Assembly: GCA_012719195.1 (NCBI GenBank) | Contig: JAAYAV010000387.1 | Location: 1 to 6,581 of the forward strand | DNA length: 6,581 bases | Source: Anaerolineae bacterium | Lineage (GTDB): Bacteria; Chloroflexota; Anaerolineae; DRVO01 | Direction: 5' to 3' | Part shown: piece after piece, positions 6,084 through 6,581 of the stretch | Position numbering within the stretch: the stretch's first letter is position 1 | Layout: each line of letters opens with the position of its first letter | Notes under the pieces: model-generated | The model's database searches: none | Seen by the model: only the letters and a program-made list of their open reading frames with translations | What the model was told of the DNA's origin: nothing | Translations under genes and position numbers: made by a program

Positions 6084-6581
6084 TCAGGCCTCGACCTCGA
6101 AGGTCACCTGCAGTTCGCCCGCGCTCAAGGGCGCGGACAGGATGCCGACCGCCTCCTGGATGGGAGCGGCGCCATCGGCGGCATAGGGGTTGAACGGATA
6201 GACCGGCCACTCGATGGTGGCGCCAGCGGGGATGTGGGCCTTCCAGCCGTCCTGGCCGACCCAACCGCCTGCGTCGGCCCCGCCCAGGCACACCGTCTCG
6301 CCATCCAGCGCCAGGCTCGCGCCCGCGCCCGTGGCGAGCGGCGACTTGTGGTTGAGCTTGAGCAGCAGGCGCGCCGTGGCCTCGGCCGATCCGGACAGGG
6401 TCAGGCGCAAATGACGCGCGTCGACTATCTCCGCCTTGATGGTGCCGCTGCGGCCGCCGTAGTCCAGCGTCACGGCGCCGGCGTCCGGATGCAGGGTGGC
6501 AGCGGTGGGCAGGTAGACGGGGCCGTCAGCGCCCGGAAACTCGAAGTTGCTCCATTCGGGTTGGTCCTTGGAGTTGCCGCC
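6084..6581 (-). CDS. Unrecognised beta-rich protein, C-terminal 165 residues
   Basis: The frame is open from the right edge to a TGA at 6084-6086, so only the last 165 residues are visible. A GTG at 6473 could start a 129-residue product, but the 36 codons before it stay open and continue in the same style, so the gene very likely begins outside the window. The visible part alternates hydrophobic and polar residues like a beta-sandwich: LDYGGRSGTIKAEIVDARHLRLTLSGS, LLLKLNHKSPLATG, GWVGQDGWKAHIPAGATIEWPVYPFNPY, and a final LQVTFEVEA strand. There is no Cys pair pattern, anchor or membrane segment. It ends four bases before the large lyase-like gene, so the two form an operon. I do not recognise a family. 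A C-terminal beta domain of another glycan-active enzyme or a carbohydrate-binding module is the most likely guess, from context and composition only. Confidence 0.75.
   Translation of the reverse strand, partial: GGNSKDQPEWSNFEFPGADGPVYLPTAATLHPDAGAVTLDYGGRSGTIKAEIVDARHLRLTLSGSAEATARLLLKLNHKSPLATGAGASLALDGETVCLGGADAGGWVGQDGWKAHIPAGATIEWPVYPFNPYAADGAAPIQEAVGILSAPLSAGELQVTFEVEA
6089..6092 (-). promoter_or_regulatory. Weak ribosome binding site of the large gene, inside the upstream gene
   Basis: GAGG on the minus strand, nine bases before the ATG at 6079 and inside the last codons of the upstream gene, whose TGA is at 6084-6086. The weak site and four-base intergenic gap suggest translational coupling. 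Confidence 0.45.

Noticed and set aside
4619..6193. Long plus-strand open frame (524 codons)
   Set aside because: Antisense to the clearly coding lyase-like gene. Composition is Val/Gly/Gln/His-rich without domains, and it spans the junction of two real minus-strand genes.
6084..6473. Start of the upstream gene at the GTG at 6473
   Set aside because: The frame stays open for 36 more codons to the edge, and the peptide there (NSKDQPEWSNFEFPGADGPVYLP) looks like real protein. No Shine-Dalgarno is evident before the GTG.

Overview
This is a high-GC bacterial window with all convincing genes on the minus strand, so transcription runs from the right edge to the left. It holds two complete genes, one gene cut by each edge, and two non-coding gaps full of inverted repeats. 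The organism cannot be named from four genes. High GC, a very large carbohydrate-lyase-like protein ending in an FG-GAP type propeller, and intergenic repeats of a type I associate with environmental genomes point weakly to a group such as Armatimonadota, Planctomycetota or Chloroflexota. This is a low-confidence guess.

Layout in transcription order (right to left). (1) 6581-6084: the 3' end of an unrecognised beta-rich protein, coding up to the window edge. (2) 6079-2303: a 1258-residue multidomain protein. It has an N-terminal alpha/beta domain, an alpha-helical region and a beta domain resembling heparinase II/III-like (PL12/15/17/21-type) polysaccharide lyases, and a C-terminal beta-propeller-like part with two calcium-binding-type DxDxDG loops. 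Only four bases separate it from gene 1, so the two are almost certainly co-transcribed and probably translationally coupled. (3) 2302-1704: about 600 bases without a credible gene, carrying at least seven stem-loops and a repeat-like motif. (4) 1703-744: a carbon-nitrogen hydrolase (nitrilase superfamily) with the Glu-Lys-Cys triad intact. (5) 743-585: a gap almost filled by one 142-base nested inverted repeat. (6) 584-1: a short-chain dehydrogenase/reductase (SDR) with a GTG start, a perfect Shine-Dalgarno sequence and all catalytic residues, cut at its C-terminus by the left edge.

Functional reading. Genes 1 and 2 look like a polysaccharide-related operon. The hydrolase and the SDR could handle amide-containing and sugar or oxo intermediates, but nothing in the sequence ties them to the lyase-like protein except position and shared orientation. 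The most unusual points are the lack of any signal peptide on a lyase-plus-propeller protein whose start is fixed by an upstream in-frame stop, and the two structured intergenic regions. I see no tRNA, rRNA, CRISPR array, transposase or integrase.
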